From: CAYLZW01 sp964388085
GTDB lineage: Bacteria; Myxococcota; UBA727; CAYLZW01
NCBI GenBank assembly: GCA_964388085.1
Contig: CAYLZW010000004.1
Location: forward strand, 1-64,000
Length of the DNA: 64,000 bases
Reading direction: 5' to 3'
Shown: positions 24,771 to 35,086 of the stretch, one piece after another
Position numbering within the stretch: position 1 is the stretch's first letter
Layout: each line of letters starts with the position of its first letter
Translations under genes and position numbers: made by a program
The notes under the pieces: model-generated
Told to the model about the DNA's origin: nothing
The model's database searches: none
What the model saw: the letters and a program-made list of their open reading frames with translations, nothing else

Positions 24771-25523
24771 ATGACCTTCTCCCTCGAAGGGCGCGTCGCC
24801 GTCGTCACCGGATCCTCGAAGGGCATCGGCCGCGCCATCGCCGAAGCGCTCGCCCGCGCGGGCGCTCGCGTCGTGGTCTCGAGCCGCAAGCAGGACGTCG
24901 TCGACGAGGTGGCCGCCGGCATCCGCGCCGAGGGCGGTGACGCGGTCGGCCTCGCGGCGCACGTCGGCAAGGACTCCGACCGGCGCCGGCTCGTCGAGGG
25001 CACGCTCGAAAAGTACGGTCGTCTCGACGTGCTGGTGAACAACGCCGCCGTGAACCCCGCCTTCGGGCCGCTGCTCGACGTCGACCCGAGCGCGTTCGAC
25101 AAGATCATGGAGGTGAACCTGAAGGCGCCCCTCGAGCTCGGCAAGCTCTGCCAGCCGCACCTCGCCGCGCACGGCAAAGGCAGCGTCATCAACATCTCGA
25201 GCATCGGCGGCGTCTCGCCCGAGCCTTTTCTTGGCGTCTATTCCGTCTCGAAGGCGGGCCTCATCTCGCTGACGAAGGTGATGGCGAAGGAGTGGGGGCC
25301 GGACGTGCGCGCGAACGCCATCTGCCCCGGCCTCATCAAGACCAAGTTCAGCGAAGCGCTCTGGACGAATGAGGACATCACCAAGCAGGCGGTCGGCTCG
25401 CAGCCCATCCCACGCATCGCGGAGCCGGCGGAGGTCGCGGGCCTCTGTGTTTTCCTCGCGGGGGACGCGGCCAGCTACTGCACGGGCAGCGTCTACATGG
25501 TCGACGGCGGCCACTGCATCTAG
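24771..25523 (+). CDS. SDR-family NAD(P)-dependent oxidoreductase
   Basis: A 250-residue classical short-chain dehydrogenase. The nucleotide-binding motif TGSSKGIGRAIAEAL is at about 14-28. NNAAVNP follows at about 90, and the catalytic Ser is in INISSIGG. The YSVSK pair (Tyr, Lys at about 155-159) is present, and the typical end (AGLCVFLAGDAASYCTGSVYMVDGGH) is complete. The length is exactly that expected. A GAGGAG-like site precedes the ATG by about 12 bases. The substrate cannot be told from sequence; 3-oxoacyl-ACP reductase-like or alcohol oxidation are both possible. It is only 32 bases downstream of the MltF-like gene but probably unrelated in function. Confidence 0.9.
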   Translation: MTFSLEGRVAVVTGSSKGIGRAIAEALARAGARVVVSSRKQDVVDEVAAGIRAEGGDAVGLAAHVGKDSDRRRLVEGTLEKYGRLDVLVNNAAVNPAFGPLLDVDPSAFDKIMEVNLKAPLELGKLCQPHLAAHGKGSVINISSIGGVSPEPFLGVYSVSKAGLISLTKVMAKEWGPDVRANAICPGLIKTKFSEALWTNEDITKQAVGSQPIPRIAEPAEVAGLCVFLAGDAASYCTGSVYMVDGGHCI

Positions 25524-25534
25524 CGAGGGGACGC

Positions 25535-27187
25535 TCAGCGGACGTTCAGATCGCGGCGGCAAAAGCCCACCGCGCCCACCGCGATGAGCGCGGCAGCAAC
25601 GAGGCTGAGCCCGACGAGCGGGGCGAGCGTGAGCTCGGCGACCGGCAGCTGCGGCACGTGGCCGAAGGGCGAGAGCTGCAATAGCCCCTTCGGGAGCTGC
25701 AACAGCGGCCCGAGGTAGCCCACCAGGAACGCGTAGGTGGGAACGATCCACGACAGCGGTGTGAGCCGCGGCCGGAGTCCGTACAGGGCGACCGCGACGC
25801 CGACGGCGACCGAGAGCGCGGGCACGAAGGCGAGCGCGGCGCCGACCATCTTCGTGAGGTAGCTCGGATCGTGCAGCACCGCCGAGCCCATGAGCCCGAG
25901 CCCGAGCGCGGACAGCACCAACACGAGCGCGCCTCCGAAGAGGGCGATCAGCACGTGACTCGCGAGCCAGCGGGTGCGGGAGAGCGCGGTGGCGAGCAGC
26001 GGCTCGACGCGTCCGGCGCTCTCCTCGGCTTTCATGCGCAGCGCGGCCAGGACGGCGTACACGGAGGTGAGGATGGCCATGACCGTCATGAACATCGGCG
26101 AGACCGACTCGGCCATGCTGGCGCCGCCGACGCTCGCGAGGAGCTCCGCCATGCGCTCGTTGGTGCCGAGCATCTGCTCGATGTCACCGAGGAGGGAGCC
26201 ATAAGCGGCGCCGATCAGCGCCATGCCGACGCTGCATGAGAGCAGCAGCCCGCGATGCAGTCGCAGCGCGAAGCCGAGCGGGTGCACGAGGAAGCTCGAC
26301 GCGGCCCGCGCGCCGGGGCTCGTCTGCCGAAGGCCGGCGCCGATGTCCCGGCGTACGCTGAGCGTGAACGCGAGCGCGATGAGCGCCACGCTCGCGACGA
26401 CGCAGAGCGACAGCGGCCACCAGCGGTTGTCGACGTAGACGTAGGTCGCCTGCGCCCAGCCGATGGGGGAGAGCCAGGCCACGGCCTCGTCGCCGCCCGC
26501 GTCGCCGGCGGCGCGCAGCCCGTAGGCGAGGCCGATCACGGCGAGCGCCATGCCGCTCGATCCTCGGGCGTGCGCGGTGAATTGCGCCGTCACCGCGGCG
26601 ACGCCGGCGAACACGACGCCGATCGCGCCGTGCGCGGCGCCGTAGAGCAGGGAGCCGCTCCACGTCATGCCCTCGAAGCCGAGCGCGCCGAGGCCGACGC
26701 CGATCAGCAGGGCGAGCGCGACGTTGATGGCGGTGACGACGAGGAGCGCGGCGCTCAAGTGCGCGTGGCGGCCGACGACGCTGGCGCGCACGAGCTCGGC
26801 GCGGCCGGACTCCTCCTCCGCGCGCGTGTGCCGGACGACCATGAGCACGCTCATCAGGCCGACCATGACGAGCATGAAGCCGAGCATCTGGTGGCCCATC
26901 ATGGCGCCGAAGTTGTAATCGCTGAGGTAATGCCTCGGCCCGCTCATGACGAGGCCGGCCGGCGTGTTCATCGTCGCCGCGATGCCCGCGCGCGCGGCGT
27001 CCGAGCCGTAGAGGTCGTGGAAGCTGACCGCCGTCGCCACCGTGGTCAGCGTCAGGGCGCCGAGCCACACGGCGATGCGCACGCGATCACGACGCAGAAT
27101 GAAGCGCGCGAGCGTGAACACACCGGCAAAGTCCTGCGCGAAGCTGTCGCTCCGAGGAGGGGCGGGAGACGCGGCCTCGACGTTCAC
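25535..27187 (-). CDS. ABC exporter permease (fused double ABC-2 type)
   Basis: A 550-residue polytopic membrane protein with two similar six-span halves. It starts at GTG 27187, overlapping the ATPase stop as GTGA. The first half begins FAGVFTLARFILRRDRVRIAVWLGAL and the second FLVHPLGFALRLHRGLLLSCSVGMALIGAAYG. Loops contain HTRAEEESGRAELVRASVVGR and MKAEESAGRVEPLLATALSRTRWL, a recurring E-E-S-G-R-x-E-x-L element. This layout is typical of Tet/antibiotic-type ABC-2 exporters in actinobacteria and other bacteria, where one long permease works with one ATPase. It probably exports a hydrophobic compound; the substrate is unknown. Confidence 0.85.
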   Translation of the reverse strand: MNVEAASPAPPRSDSFAQDFAGVFTLARFILRRDRVRIAVWLGALTLTTVATAVSFHDLYGSDAARAGIAATMNTPAGLVMSGPRHYLSDYNFGAMMGHQMLGFMLVMVGLMSVLMVVRHTRAEEESGRAELVRASVVGRHAHLSAALLVVTAINVALALLIGVGLGALGFEGMTWSGSLLYGAAHGAIGVVFAGVAAVTAQFTAHARGSSGMALAVIGLAYGLRAAGDAGGDEAVAWLSPIGWAQATYVYVDNRWWPLSLCVVASVALIALAFTLSVRRDIGAGLRQTSPGARAASSFLVHPLGFALRLHRGLLLSCSVGMALIGAAYGSLLGDIEQMLGTNERMAELLASVGGASMAESVSPMFMTVMAILTSVYAVLAALRMKAEESAGRVEPLLATALSRTRWLASHVLIALFGGALVLVLSALGLGLMGSAVLHDPSYLTKMVGAALAFVPALSVAVGVAVALYGLRPRLTPLSWIVPTYAFLVGYLGPLLQLPKGLLQLSPFGHVPQLPVAELTLAPLVGLSLVAAALIAVGAVGFCRRDLNVR

Positions 27188-28107
27188 GGCGATCCTCGTT
27201 CGGCGCTCGCCGTGCTGCCCTCGCCGTAATGGCGCATGAACAGCTGCTCGATCGTGGGCGGGTGCGAGACCAGCGAGCGGATGCCCAGGGCGTGCAGCCG
27301 GCCGATGACGTCGCCGAGGTGCTCCGCGTCGACGTCGAGGCGCACGCGCTCGTCGCGGACGCTCAGGTTGTGCACGCCGCTCACGCCAAAGAGCGCGGCG
27401 GCGGAGCGCTCGGTGCGCGCGTCGATGGTCGTGCGCGTCAGGTGCCGGAGCTCGTCGAGGGTGCCGGCCTCCACGATGGCGCCCTGGCGCACGATGGAGA
27501 TGCGATCGCACAGCTTCTCGACCTGCGAGAGGATGTGCGACGAGAGCAGCACCGTCCGCCCGCGGGCCTTCTCCTCGAGGATGCAGGCCTGGAACACCGT
27601 CTCCATGAGCGGATCGAGGCCCGCCGTCGGCTCGTCGAGGATGAGCAGCTCCACGTCGCTCGCGAGCGCGGCCACGATGGCGACCTTCTGGCGGTTGCCC
27701 TTCGAGTAGGTGCGTCCCTTCTTGCTCGGGTCGAGGTCGAAGCGCTCGCACAGCGCGTCACGACGGCGCTGGTCGAAGCCGCCGCGCAGACGAGCGAACA
27801 GATCGATGGCCTCGCCGCCGCTCAGGTTCGGCCACAGCTCGACGTCACCGGGGACGTAGGCGAGCCGGCGGTGCAGCGCCGCCGCGCCTCGCCAGGGATC
27901 GTCGCCGAGCACGGAGACCTCGCCCGCGTCCGCCCGGAGCAGCCCGAGCAGCACGCGCAGGGTGGTCGACTTGCCGGCGCCGTTCGGGCCCAAGAAGCCG
28001 TGTACCTCTCCGGGAGCGACGGCGAGATCGACGCCGGCGAGCGCCTTCGTGACGCCGAAGGACTTCACGAGGCCGGACACCGAGATCGCCAAGGACGCGT
28101 CTGTCAT
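27184..28107 (-). CDS. ABC exporter ATP-binding protein
   Basis: A 307-residue ATPase of the drug-exporter type. It has Walker A GPNGAGKSTTL (about 40-50), signature YSKGNRQKVAIVAAL (a variant of LSGGQ), Walker B LLILDEPTAGLDP and a His switch SSHILSQVE. The C-terminal 90 residues form the regulatory region found in DrrA/CcmA-type exporters (SVRDERVRLDVDAEHLGDVI). It is translationally coupled to the permease gene (GTGA). It powers export by the double permease described next to it. Confidence 0.92.
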   Translation of the reverse strand: MTDASLAISVSGLVKSFGVTKALAGVDLAVAPGEVHGFLGPNGAGKSTTLRVLLGLLRADAGEVSVLGDDPWRGAAALHRRLAYVPGDVELWPNLSGGEAIDLFARLRGGFDQRRRDALCERFDLDPSKKGRTYSKGNRQKVAIVAALASDVELLILDEPTAGLDPLMETVFQACILEEKARGRTVLLSSHILSQVEKLCDRISIVRQGAIVEAGTLDELRHLTRTTIDARTERSAAALFGVSGVHNLSVRDERVRLDVDAEHLGDVIGRLHALGIRSLVSHPPTIEQLFMRHYGEGSTASAERGSP

Positions 28108-28150
28108 TTCGGCTCCAGAGCACTGCGCCGGTAGGTCCTCGAGAGCCGCG

Positions 28151-31100
28151 CTACCCGGCCGCGCGGCGCTCGCGCCAGCCCTCGACCAGCATGTAGAGCA
28201 CGGGCACGACGATGAGCGTCACGACGGTGCCGCTGAACAAGCCGGCCACGACGACGCGCGCGAGCGGTCCCTGCAGCTCGGCGCCGTCGGCCTGGCTGAT
28301 GGCGACCGGCAAGAGGCCGAGCAGCGTCGTCGACGTGGTCATCAGGATGGGCCGGAGGCGCCGCACGCAGGCCACCAGCAACGCCTGCCTCACGCGCATG
28401 CCCTCGTCCCGGCGCAGCGAAGCCGCGTAGTCGACGAGCACGATGGCGTTGTTCACCGCGATGCCGACGAGCACGATCATGCCCATGAAGCTGTACAGGT
28501 TCAGCGTCGAGAGGTGCGCGCCGAACAGCACGAGCACGCCGACGCCCGCGAAGGGCACCGAGACCATGACGATGGCCGGCTGCACCAGCGACTCGAACTG
28601 CGCCGCCATGACCATGTATACGAGCAGCAGCGCGAGGATGGCGCCGAACAGGAGCGAGCGGAACATGTCCTGCGACTCGGCCGCTTCGCCGGTGATGATG
28701 GCGCGCGTCCCGGCGGGGGCGTCGAGCGCCTGCACCTTCGCGCGCAGATCCTCGACGATCTCGCCGAGCGGGCGGCCCTCGATCTCGGCGCCGATGCCGA
28801 GCACGCGGTAGCCCTCGTCGCGTGAGATGACGATAGGGCCCTCTTCGAGCGTGAAGGTCGCTACCTCGCGGACGGGCACGGGCTTGCCCGTCGCGGGCGC
28901 GCGCACGAGCAGCTGCTTGACCTGATCGATGTACTCGCGGTCCTCGAGCGCGAGGCGGAGGACGACGGGTACCTCCTCTTCGGCCGTGCGCAGGCGGGTG
29001 ACGATGCGCCCGCGCACGTAGGTCTCGAGGCTTCTGCCGAGGCCCTCGGCGGAGAGGCCGAGCGCGCCCGCCTTCTCGGGATCGACGCGCACGGCGATCT
29101 CGTCACGCCCGCGCAGGCGGGGCTCGCGCACGTCGACGACGCCGTCCACCTCGCGCATGCTTCTGACCACGTCGGCGGCGAAGCGCGACATGTCGTCGAG
29201 CTCGGCGCCGCGCACCTGCACCTCGAGGCGGTCCTCACCAGAGCCGCCGCGCAGGAAGCGGAGCAGGAACAAGCCGCCGCCCGGTCGCACGCCGATCTTC
29301 GCGCCCGGCGCCTTCGGCATGGCGTCGCGCAGCACCTGGGTCACCGTGAGCGTGTCGCGCGGGCGCTCGGCCAGCGGCGGCAAGGTGATGCTGACGCGAC
29401 CGGTCTCCCCGGTCGACGACGACCACCAGCCCGGCGAGCCCACGCTCACGTACACGCGCTCGGCCTCGGGCACCTTGTCCATGACGATGGCGCTGATCTC
29501 GCGCGCGAGCACGTCGGTCTCCTCGATGGGCGTGCCGACGGGGAGCTCGATGCTGATCTCGACCTGGCCCTCGTCGGTGGGCGGCATGAGCTCGGTCTCC
29601 ACGCGCGGGATGAGCGCGCAGGCGGCGAGCACGATGGCGACCAGGATGCCGAGCGACGACCACGGGCGCTCGAGGACGATCTTCAGGAAGACGGTGTAGC
29701 GCCGCTCGAGCGCGCGCATGATGAAGCCCGAGTCCGCCAGCATGCCGCCCCTCTCGAACAGGCTGCCGGCGAAGGCGGGCACCACGGTGAGCGAGATGAG
29801 CAGCGACGCGAGCAGCGACGCGGTGACGACGAGCGCGAGCTGCCCGTACACCACGCGGTTGATGCCTTCGAGAAAGAGCACGGGCACGAAGATGACGACG
29901 GTGGTCGCCGTGGAGGCGGCCACCGCGAGCGCGACCTCCGACGCTCCGTCGACGGCCGCGCGCTGGCCGGTCTTGCCGCGCTGGATATGGTGCACGATGC
30001 TCTCGAGCACGACGATGCCGTTGTCGACGAGCATGCCGACGCCGAGCGCGATGCCGCCGAGGCTCATGAGGTTCAAGGACACGCCGGCCGCGTCCATGAC
30101 GATGAACGCCGTCAGCACGCTCGCGGGGATGGAGATCGCGATGAGGACGGTCGCGCGGAAGCTGCGCAAGAACAGCAGGAGCAGCGCGATGGCGAGGATG
30201 CCGCCGATGACCGCGGCGTCGCGCGCGCCGTTGACCGCGCTCTCGATGTAGAGCGACTGGTCCATGATGACGGAGACCTCGACCTCGGGCAGGTCCTTGC
30301 GGATGTTCTCGAGGGCGGCGTGGACGTTCTTCGCGACGGCGACGGTGTTCTCGCCGGGGCCCTTGCGCACGCCGAGGCGCACCGCGATCTCGCCGTTCAC
30401 GCGCGCGATGTTGTCGATCTCGACGGTGCCGTCGACGATGCGGCCGATGTCCTTGAGCTTCACCACCTCGCCGTTCAGCGCGGCGACGGGGATGTCCTGC
30501 AGCTCGGCGGCGGACTTCTTCGCCGACACGGTGCGCAGGCCCACCTCGCGGCCGGCGTCGGTGACCTTGCCGACGGAGACGTCGACGTTCTCGGCCCTGA
30601 GCGCGCGCTCCACCTGGTCGATGGGGATGCCGAGATCGAGCAGGCGCGAGGCGTACAGCTCGACGCGGATCTCGCGGTCGAAGCCGCCGCGCAGATCGAC
30701 CGCCGCCACGCCCGGCACGCGCGAGAGCGCCGGCTTCACCTCGTCGCGCGCGATGCGGGAGACCTCGCGGAAGTCCGCGCCGTTCGCCGTCACGCTGAGG
30801 AACAGGATGGGGAATTGGTTCGGATCGAAGCGGAACACCTGCGGCGCCTCGAGCTCGTCGGGCAGCAGGTTGCGCGCGCGCTCGACGGCGACGCGCACGT
30901 CGTTCATCGCCTCCATCAGATCAGTGCCGTCGGCGAACGTCATGTAGACGACGGCGGCGCCCTCGCGCGCGGTGGAGCGCATGGTCGTGAGGCCGGGCAC
31001 GCTCGCGACCGCCTCCTCGAGCGGCTCGGTGAGCAGCGACTCCACCTCGAGGCTGCCGACGCCGGGATAGGGCGCGAACACCGTCACCGACGGCAGCTCG

Positions 31101-31255
31101 AACTCGGGCAGAAGATCCACGGACAGGCGCGAGAGGCTGACGATGCCGATGGTGGCCACGACGAGCAGCGCCATCAGGGTCGCCACCGGACGCGCCACCG
31201 CGCCGGCGCTGAGGCCGAAGCTGCGCGGTGGCGGCGGCGGAGCGGGGGAGCTCAC
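28151..31255 (-). CDS. RND efflux transporter inner-membrane pump (HAE1 type)
   Basis: A 1034-residue proton-driven RND pump with 12 spans and two large periplasmic loops. GGIALGVGMLVDNGIVVLESIVHH (about 395-420) and GMIVLVGIAVNNAIVLVDYAASLRRDEG (about 950) are the classical motifs of the central helices. The VDN/VNN pattern places it in the hydrophobe-exporting HAE1 group and away from the CusA heavy-metal group. The length is usual. It is the last gene of a three-gene operon, joined to the membrane fusion protein gene by an ATGA overlap. It likely exports antibiotics, lipids or other hydrophobic metabolites. Confidence 0.93.
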   Translation of the reverse strand: MSSPAPPPPPRSFGLSAGAVARPVATLMALLVVATIGIVSLSRLSVDLLPEFELPSVTVFAPYPGVGSLEVESLLTEPLEEAVASVPGLTTMRSTAREGAAVVYMTFADGTDLMEAMNDVRVAVERARNLLPDELEAPQVFRFDPNQFPILFLSVTANGADFREVSRIARDEVKPALSRVPGVAAVDLRGGFDREIRVELYASRLLDLGIPIDQVERALRAENVDVSVGKVTDAGREVGLRTVSAKKSAAELQDIPVAALNGEVVKLKDIGRIVDGTVEIDNIARVNGEIAVRLGVRKGPGENTVAVAKNVHAALENIRKDLPEVEVSVIMDQSLYIESAVNGARDAAVIGGILAIALLLLFLRSFRATVLIAISIPASVLTAFIVMDAAGVSLNLMSLGGIALGVGMLVDNGIVVLESIVHHIQRGKTGQRAAVDGASEVALAVAASTATTVVIFVPVLFLEGINRVVYGQLALVVTASLLASLLISLTVVPAFAGSLFERGGMLADSGFIMRALERRYTVFLKIVLERPWSSLGILVAIVLAACALIPRVETELMPPTDEGQVEISIELPVGTPIEETDVLAREISAIVMDKVPEAERVYVSVGSPGWWSSSTGETGRVSITLPPLAERPRDTLTVTQVLRDAMPKAPGAKIGVRPGGGLFLLRFLRGGSGEDRLEVQVRGAELDDMSRFAADVVRSMREVDGVVDVREPRLRGRDEIAVRVDPEKAGALGLSAEGLGRSLETYVRGRIVTRLRTAEEEVPVVLRLALEDREYIDQVKQLLVRAPATGKPVPVREVATFTLEEGPIVISRDEGYRVLGIGAEIEGRPLGEIVEDLRAKVQALDAPAGTRAIITGEAAESQDMFRSLLFGAILALLLVYMVMAAQFESLVQPAIVMVSVPFAGVGVLVLFGAHLSTLNLYSFMGMIVLVGIAVNNAIVLVDYAASLRRDEGMRVRQALLVACVRRLRPILMTTSTTLLGLLPVAISQADGAELQGPLARVVVAGLFSGTVVTLIVVPVLYMLVEGWRERRAAG

Positions 31256-32502
31256 GGCACCACCTGCAGCTTCTGTCCGTCCGCTAGCGCGTCGGCGCCC
31301 ACGACGACGACGCGCTCGCCGGCGCTGAGGCCGGACACGGCCGCGCGCACGCCGTCGTCGAGCAGGATGCGCACGCTGCGCGCCTTGGCGACGCCGTCCT
31401 GCACCGTGAAGGCCGTGCGCTGAGGACCCTTGCCCGCGAGCGCGCTGAGCGGCACCACCACGGACTCGTCGGGCGCGTGCGCCTCGAGCGCGACCTCGAC
31501 GAACATGCCGGGGAGCGCGTCCTGCGGCGGCACGCCGTCGCCCTCGGTGACGAGCCGGGCCTCGACCGGCAGCGTGCGGGACTCCGGATCGACCGCGGCG
31601 CCGATGCGCACGATCTCCGCCTCGTGCTCCCCCACGGCGGTCTTGAGCTGCACCTTCTGGCCGCGCGCGAGGGCCGCCGCGTCGCCCTCTCCGACGGAGA
31701 AGCGCACGAGCGGCGCGCCTGTGCTGACGACCTCGATGAGCAGCCGGCCGGCGCTGACGATGGTGCCGGGATCGACGTGGGCCGCGGCGATGTGACCGTC
31801 GAAGGGCGCGCGCACGCGCGTCTCGGCGAGCCGAACCCGCAAGGCCTCGGTCTCGGCGTCGGCGCGGCGCGCCTCGGCGTCGGCGAGCGCGAGGTCCACC
31901 TCGGCGGTCTTCAGCTCGGTGCGCGTGGCGTCGAGCTCACTGGCGGACACCGCCCCGGACTTGGCGAGCCCCACGCGGCGCTCGACGTCACGCCGGCGCT
32001 GCTCGAGGACGATGCGGGCCCGATCGGCGCGCGCCTTGGCGACCTCGGCGGACGCGCCCGCGCGCTTGAGCTCGGCCGGCAACGCGCCGGCGTTGATGGC
32101 GACGAGCAGCTCCCCCTGCTTGACCGCTTCGCCGAGGCGCTTCGGCATGCTGTCGATCTGCCCGCCGACCTCGGCGGACAGCGCGGCGCGGCGCTCGGCG
32201 ACGATCTCACCCGGCAGGCGCCGCTGCTTCGAGAGCTCGCCCTTCTCGACGACGGCGACGCGCACGGGCACGGGACCGGCCGCGCCCGCCGGGCCTCCCG
32301 GGCCGCGCGCACCGGCAAAGCCAGCCGCCGGCGCGGCGTCGCCACCGCCGGAGAGCACGCCGAACGACAGCAAGCCCGCGCCGATGAGGAGCGCGACGCC
32401 GGCGACGATCGGCAGCGCGCTGCCCCTCTGGCGAGCGGCGTCGTGCGCCGCCGCGTCGCTGTGGACGACGTCGTCCGGGAGGTCTCGCTGCGGTGCGCTC
32501 AT
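31252..32502 (-). CDS. RND efflux periplasmic adaptor (membrane fusion protein)
   Basis: A 416-residue HlyD/MexA-type adaptor. An N-terminal anchor (LPIVAGVALLIGAGLLSFGVL, about 29-50) is followed by a Gly/Pro-rich linker. A barrel-sandwich half-lipoyl motif (GEIVAERRAALSAEVGGQIDSM) comes next, then a coiled-coil hairpin rich in Ala, Arg and Glu (about 160-230). The second half-lipoyl motif (TRVRAPFDGHIAAAHVDPGTIV) and a membrane-proximal domain (VVVPLSALAGKG, GERVVVVGADALADGQKL) complete it. It links the inner-membrane pump to the TolC-type channel. Both neighbours overlap it by ATGA, so the operon order is TolC, adaptor, pump. Confidence 0.92.
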   Translation of the reverse strand: MSAPQRDLPDDVVHSDAAAHDAARQRGSALPIVAGVALLIGAGLLSFGVLSGGGDAAPAAGFAGARGPGGPAGAAGPVPVRVAVVEKGELSKQRRLPGEIVAERRAALSAEVGGQIDSMPKRLGEAVKQGELLVAINAGALPAELKRAGASAEVAKARADRARIVLEQRRRDVERRVGLAKSGAVSASELDATRTELKTAEVDLALADAEARRADAETEALRVRLAETRVRAPFDGHIAAAHVDPGTIVSAGRLLIEVVSTGAPLVRFSVGEGDAAALARGQKVQLKTAVGEHEAEIVRIGAAVDPESRTLPVEARLVTEGDGVPPQDALPGMFVEVALEAHAPDESVVVPLSALAGKGPQRTAFTVQDGVAKARSVRILLDDGVRAAVSGLSAGERVVVVGADALADGQKLQVVP

Positions 32503-33857
32503 GGTCCTTGCTCTCCCTCGCCGCTGACCCCGAGGCCAAGGGCACGTCGGAGGCGCAGCGTCGCGCGCACCACCGAGAAGCGGCCCGTCACGGCCTGCGC
32601 GTCGGCGTCCGCCTTCCGGCGCGCGGCCTCGCTGACGCCGAGCGACGACAACAGCCCCTCGCGATAGCGAAGGCGCGCTTGCTCGAGCGCGCTCGCGGCC
32701 ACGGCGGCGCGCGCGCGCGAAGCCTCGTCCGTCGCGCCGGCCGCGTCGAGGGCGCTCTGTGCCTGGTGCACGGCGACCTCGGCCTCGCGCGAGGCGAGAT
32801 CGGCCGTGAGGCGCGCGCGACGCTGCGAGGCCGAGCGCTCGCTGGCGCGTCCCCAGCGGCCGCCGCCCTCGAACAGCGTCCAGCTCGCGACGAGCTGCGC
32901 GCTCCACCACACCGGATCGGGGTTGAACAGGGTGGGCTCCTGCAAACGCACGTTGCCGACCACGGCGAGCTCCGGCAGGAAGTCGAGCCAGCTCCCGAGC
33001 GTGCGCAGCCCCGCGGCGTCGACCCGCAGCTGTTGGCCGAGCAGATCCTGGCGCTCGGGCAGCTCGAGCTTGACGTCGTCCCCCGCCCGCCGCGGCGGCG
33101 CCGGCAGCGCTATGCAGGCGGCGCAGCTCGCCTCGATGACCTCCTCCGGCGGGAGCCCCAGACGAAGCGCGAGCAGCGCCTGCACCTGCCGCACGGTGCC
33201 GCGCGTCCGCGTGAGGTCAGCGGTCGCCCGCAGCACCTCGGCCTTGGCCTCCTCCACCTCGAGCGGGATGCCCTGATCGAAGCGCACCCGGGCCTCCGCC
33301 ATGCCGAGCAGGTCCTCTGCCGTCTTCAGCGCCCGCGCCTGCGCGGCCTCGAGCTCCTGCGCCTCCGCCAGCGAGAGGTACAGGTCGGCGACGTCCGCGC
33401 GCAGGTCATCGCGCGCCTCCGCGCGCTCGAGCTGAGCGGCCGCGTGCTCCTGCCAGGCCGCGATGGCGCCGGGCACGCTCGGTCCATCGAACAGCGTCAT
33501 GCGGCCGACCGCGTTCGCCTGCCCCTGGGTCAGCGGCGTCAGCACCCGGCCGCCGGTCATGATCTCTTTCGGGTTCTGGGTCACGCCGGCGCCGAGCTCG
33601 AGGGTCGGCAGCGCCCGCGCCGTCTCCTGCAGCGCGCGCGCGGAGGAGACGTCCGCGTCGGCGCGCGTGACCTCGAGGCGAGCGTCGTGCTCCTCGGCGA
33701 GCGCCAGCGCGTCCGCCAGCGAGAGCGCGCGCGCGTGCACCTCCGCGGGGGCGAGGGCCCACAAGCCAGCGATCAGGCACAAGCCGCGTGCGAGCACGCC
33801 CGTCCCATACCGTCGCCGGCCGGCGCTCGCGAGTCCTCGATCATCGTCAGCGCGCAT
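32499..33857 (-). CDS. TolC-family outer-membrane efflux channel
   Basis: A 452-residue outer-membrane factor. The ATG at 33857 gives a basic N-terminus before the signal peptide (VLARGLCLIAGLWALAPAEVHARA). A GTG at 33797 would start directly at the signal and is an alternative. Long Ala/Glu/Arg helices form the OEP coiled-coil repeats (ALSLADALALAEEHDARLEVTRADADVS, and the second copy near LFEGGGRWGRASERSASQRRARL). The typical F-D-G/F-E-G-G turn that ends each half is present (TLFDGP, TLFEGGG). It forms the exit duct for the downstream adaptor and RND pump and is the first gene of that operon. Confidence 0.9.
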   Translation of the reverse strand: MRADDDRGLASAGRRRYGTGVLARGLCLIAGLWALAPAEVHARALSLADALALAEEHDARLEVTRADADVSSARALQETARALPTLELGAGVTQNPKEIMTGGRVLTPLTQGQANAVGRMTLFDGPSVPGAIAAWQEHAAAQLERAEARDDLRADVADLYLSLAEAQELEAAQARALKTAEDLLGMAEARVRFDQGIPLEVEEAKAEVLRATADLTRTRGTVRQVQALLALRLGLPPEEVIEASCAACIALPAPPRRAGDDVKLELPERQDLLGQQLRVDAAGLRTLGSWLDFLPELAVVGNVRLQEPTLFNPDPVWWSAQLVASWTLFEGGGRWGRASERSASQRRARLTADLASREAEVAVHQAQSALDAAGATDEASRARAAVAASALEQARLRYREGLLSSLGVSEAARRKADADAQAVTGRFSVVRATLRLRRALGLGVSGEGEQGP

Positions 33858-33990
33858 CGGAACCCGCAGAACGCGGCGGCGAGCGGATCTGTTTCCGGGG
33901 TGGCGCGCTGCGTCGTGCGGATTCGCGACCTTGGAGCTCAGGCCTTTGGCGGAAGGCGAAGCCAAAGCACCACGAGCCATCCCACCCGCA

Positions 33991-34506
33991 TCAGGGCTGC
34001 GCCACCACGTGCAGCGTCATCTCCGCCCGCACGGTGACGTCTTCGGACGGCCTGCGCCCGTTCGCCGTGGTCGTCACCGAGAGCGTGTCGTCCCGCACGT
34101 AGGGCCCGAGCTCCACGTCGGCCAGCTCGAGGTCCACCGTGGTGGCGCCGTTCGGCAGCGACTTGGTCGCGACCTGCACCTTCGGGTGCTTCGGTGACTC
34201 CACGAAGAAGTTGATCTCGTTCAGAAAATCGAAGGTGGCGCCTTCGGGGCCGAGGATGCTCAGGCGGATGAGCGTGAGGCGCGCCTCCCGGATGTGGTCC
34301 TTCGTGGTCTGGTTGTTCTCGAGCTCCGAGCTGCTCTCGATGTCGAAGGAGGTGAAGCCCTCGAAGGCGGGGAAGGCGTCGAGCAGCTGCTCCACCAGGC
34401 CGCCGCCCTGAACGACCGCTTCGCCCTCTACCTCGACGTCGAGCTCCACGGCCGGCGCGCAGCCCGCGAGCGCGAGCCCGCCCAAGAGAACCAGAAGCGA
34501 TCGCAT
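33991..34506 (-). CDS. Small lipoprotein
   Basis: A 171-residue protein with a clear lipoprotein signal MRSLLVLLGGLALAGC (Cys16). The mature part is a single beta-rich domain (VELDVEVEGEAVVQ, IREARLTLIRLSILGPEG, VDLELADVELGPYVRDDTLSV, VTVRAEMTLHVVAQP). It has one short acidic helix. No family is recognised; many myxobacteria carry similar single-domain lipoproteins. It is the only gene between the TolC gene and ssb, with both flanks non-overlapping. Confidence 0.75.
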   Translation of the reverse strand: MRSLLVLLGGLALAGCAPAVELDVEVEGEAVVQGGGLVEQLLDAFPAFEGFTSFDIESSSELENNQTTKDHIREARLTLIRLSILGPEGATFDFLNEINFFVESPKHPKVQVATKSLPNGATTVDLELADVELGPYVRDDTLSVTTTANGRRPSEDVTVRAEMTLHVVAQP

Positions 34507-34603
34507 GACGACTCCACGCCCCCGGGAATTCCGGGGAGCCTACGGTGCCTGCCGCGCTTCGCACGCGTGCCCAATTTGCAGCCTGCCCATCGGGCAGCGC
34601 GCC

Positions 34604-35086
<483 letters not shown>

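Noticed and set aside
34520..34536. CCCCGG-GAATT-CCGGGG hairpin as an ssb terminator
   Set aside because: The stem is short and there is no T-tract on the transcribed strand, so support is too weak for a terminator call.
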